From: DATFXF01 sp035258565
GTDB taxonomy: Bacteria; Acidobacteriota; Terriglobia; Acidiferrales; UBA7541
Assembly: GCA_035258565.1 (NCBI GenBank)
Contig: DATFXF010000192.1
Span: 1-14,640, forward strand
Direction: 5' to 3'
Length of the DNA: 14,640 bases
The translations under genes and the position numbers were made by a program. The notes under the pieces were generated by a model, which saw nothing but the letters and a program-made list of their open reading frames with translations, was not told where the DNA came from and ran no database searches. This document shows, in pieces, positions 14,254 through 14,640 of the stretch. Every line of letters begins with the position of its first letter. Positions within the stretch are counted from its first letter, which is position 1.

Positions 14254-14640
14254 GTGAAACGTTCGCGCGCAACCCTCGCATCCACCGAACGGCGCAACCC
14301 ACGTTCGCGGGGGCTGGACCTCAAGTCCACGCGCGAGATTCTCCGCATCATCAATCGTGAAGACGCCCGAGTGCCCGCGGCAGTGGGGCGCGAACTGCCG
14401 CGGATCGCGCGGGCCGTGGAAGCAATTGTTCAGGCGCTTGGCCGCGGCGGGCGGCTGATCTACGTAGGAGCCGGAACAAGCGGGCGCCTGGCCATGCTGG
14501 ACGCGGCGGAATGCCCGCCGACGTTCGGCGTCTCCCCCCGTGTGGTTCAAGCGGTCGTGGCTGGCGGCCGGCAGGCGCTTGTCCGCGCGGTCGAAGGAAC
14601 AGAGGATCGAGCGGCGCAGGGCGCGCGCGACATTGCCGCG
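14254..14640 (+). CDS. murQ: N-acetylmuramic acid 6-phosphate etherase MurQ, N-terminal part
   Basis: The first 129 codons are present; the gene runs off the right edge. MurQ splits the lactyl ether of MurNAc-6-phosphate, giving GlcNAc-6-phosphate and D-lactate in the cytoplasm. The visible part matches the family closely: STREILRIINREDARVP (25-41), GRLIYVGAGTSGRLAMLDA (66-84), AECPPTFGV (85-93) and VEGTEDRA (113-120). The SIS-fold sugar-phosphate loop GAGTSGR is intact. Glu86 and Glu117 align with Glu83 and Glu114 of E. coli MurQ, the proposed catalytic residues. The start is a GTG preceded by TATAAT and no ribosome site. The N-terminus is Arg-rich before the conserved block, so a slightly later start is possible. 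It completes the salvage route begun by the NagZ and NamZ fusions and the sugar kinase. Confidence 0.93.
   Translation, partial: MKRSRATLASTERRNPRSRGLDLKSTREILRIINREDARVPAAVGRELPRIARAVEAIVQALGRGGRLIYVGAGTSGRLAMLDAAECPPTFGVSPRVVQAVVAGGRQALVRAVEGTEDRAAQGARDIAA

Noticed and set aside
14239..14550. Minus-strand open frame opposite murQ
   Set aside because: The plus strand encodes an unmistakable MurQ N-terminus over the same bases.
1..14640. Mobile elements, CRISPR arrays, tRNA/rRNA genes, phage or defence genes
   Set aside because: I looked for transposases, terminal repeats, regular short repeats and tRNA-like arms and saw none. The serine hydrolase domains might suggest antibiotic resistance, but their YSD motif and fusion to murein glycosidases point to wall salvage.

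Overview
This is a GC-rich bacterial chromosome segment with tightly packed genes and no sign of mobile elements, CRISPR arrays, tRNA or rRNA. The gene content suggests a Gram-negative, GC-rich lineage, most likely an Acidobacteriota. The grounds are exported peptidoglycan-salvage enzymes built as multidomain fusions, small PilZ proteins, and preTA beside a flavin oxidoreductase. This placement is inference from content, not a proven assignment. No gene is broken. The flavoprotein gene at the left edge and the murQ gene at the right edge are cut by the window.

Left part (1-4084, all minus strand). A flavin oxidoreductase fragment (1-64) lies downstream of preT-preA (2936 to 239). These two genes encode an NAD-dependent dihydropyrimidine dehydrogenase that reduces uracil and thymine. 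preT has a leader of about 100 nt that contains a strong hairpin. Further upstream, a PilZ protein gene (4084-3746) overlaps a zinc-ribbon membrane protein gene (3749-3162) by ATGA. A well-formed promoter precedes the PilZ gene. A DinB-family gene (4210-4695) points the other way.

Right part (4715 to the end). This reads as a murein (peptidoglycan) salvage locus. It holds a BadF/NagK-type amino-sugar kinase (minus), a sodium:solute symporter and an APC permease in a two-gene operon (plus), and an exported serine hydrolase-NamZ fusion (minus). Next come a divergent exported NagZ-serine hydrolase fusion (plus) and the start of murQ (plus). The proposed sequence is as follows. In the periplasm, NagZ removes terminal GlcNAc, NamZ removes terminal MurNAc, and the AmiE-like serine hydrolase domains release stem peptides. 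Free amino sugars enter through a permease, probably the SSS symporter. The kinase phosphorylates them, and MurQ converts MurNAc-6-P to GlcNAc-6-P and D-lactate. The enzyme families are well supported. The substrates of the two transporters, and the MurNAc specificity of the kinase, are inferred from context.

The most notable structural features are in the salvage locus. The two fusion enzymes carry the same serine hydrolase domain in reciprocal order, N-terminal in one and C-terminal in the other. Their divergent genes appear to share a single palindromic -10 element (TATATA, 11234-11239), with a -35-like hexamer exactly 17 bp away on each side. Two other genes (DinB and murQ) have a perfect TATAAT exactly 8 bp before the start codon, which suggests leaderless or nearly leaderless transcripts.
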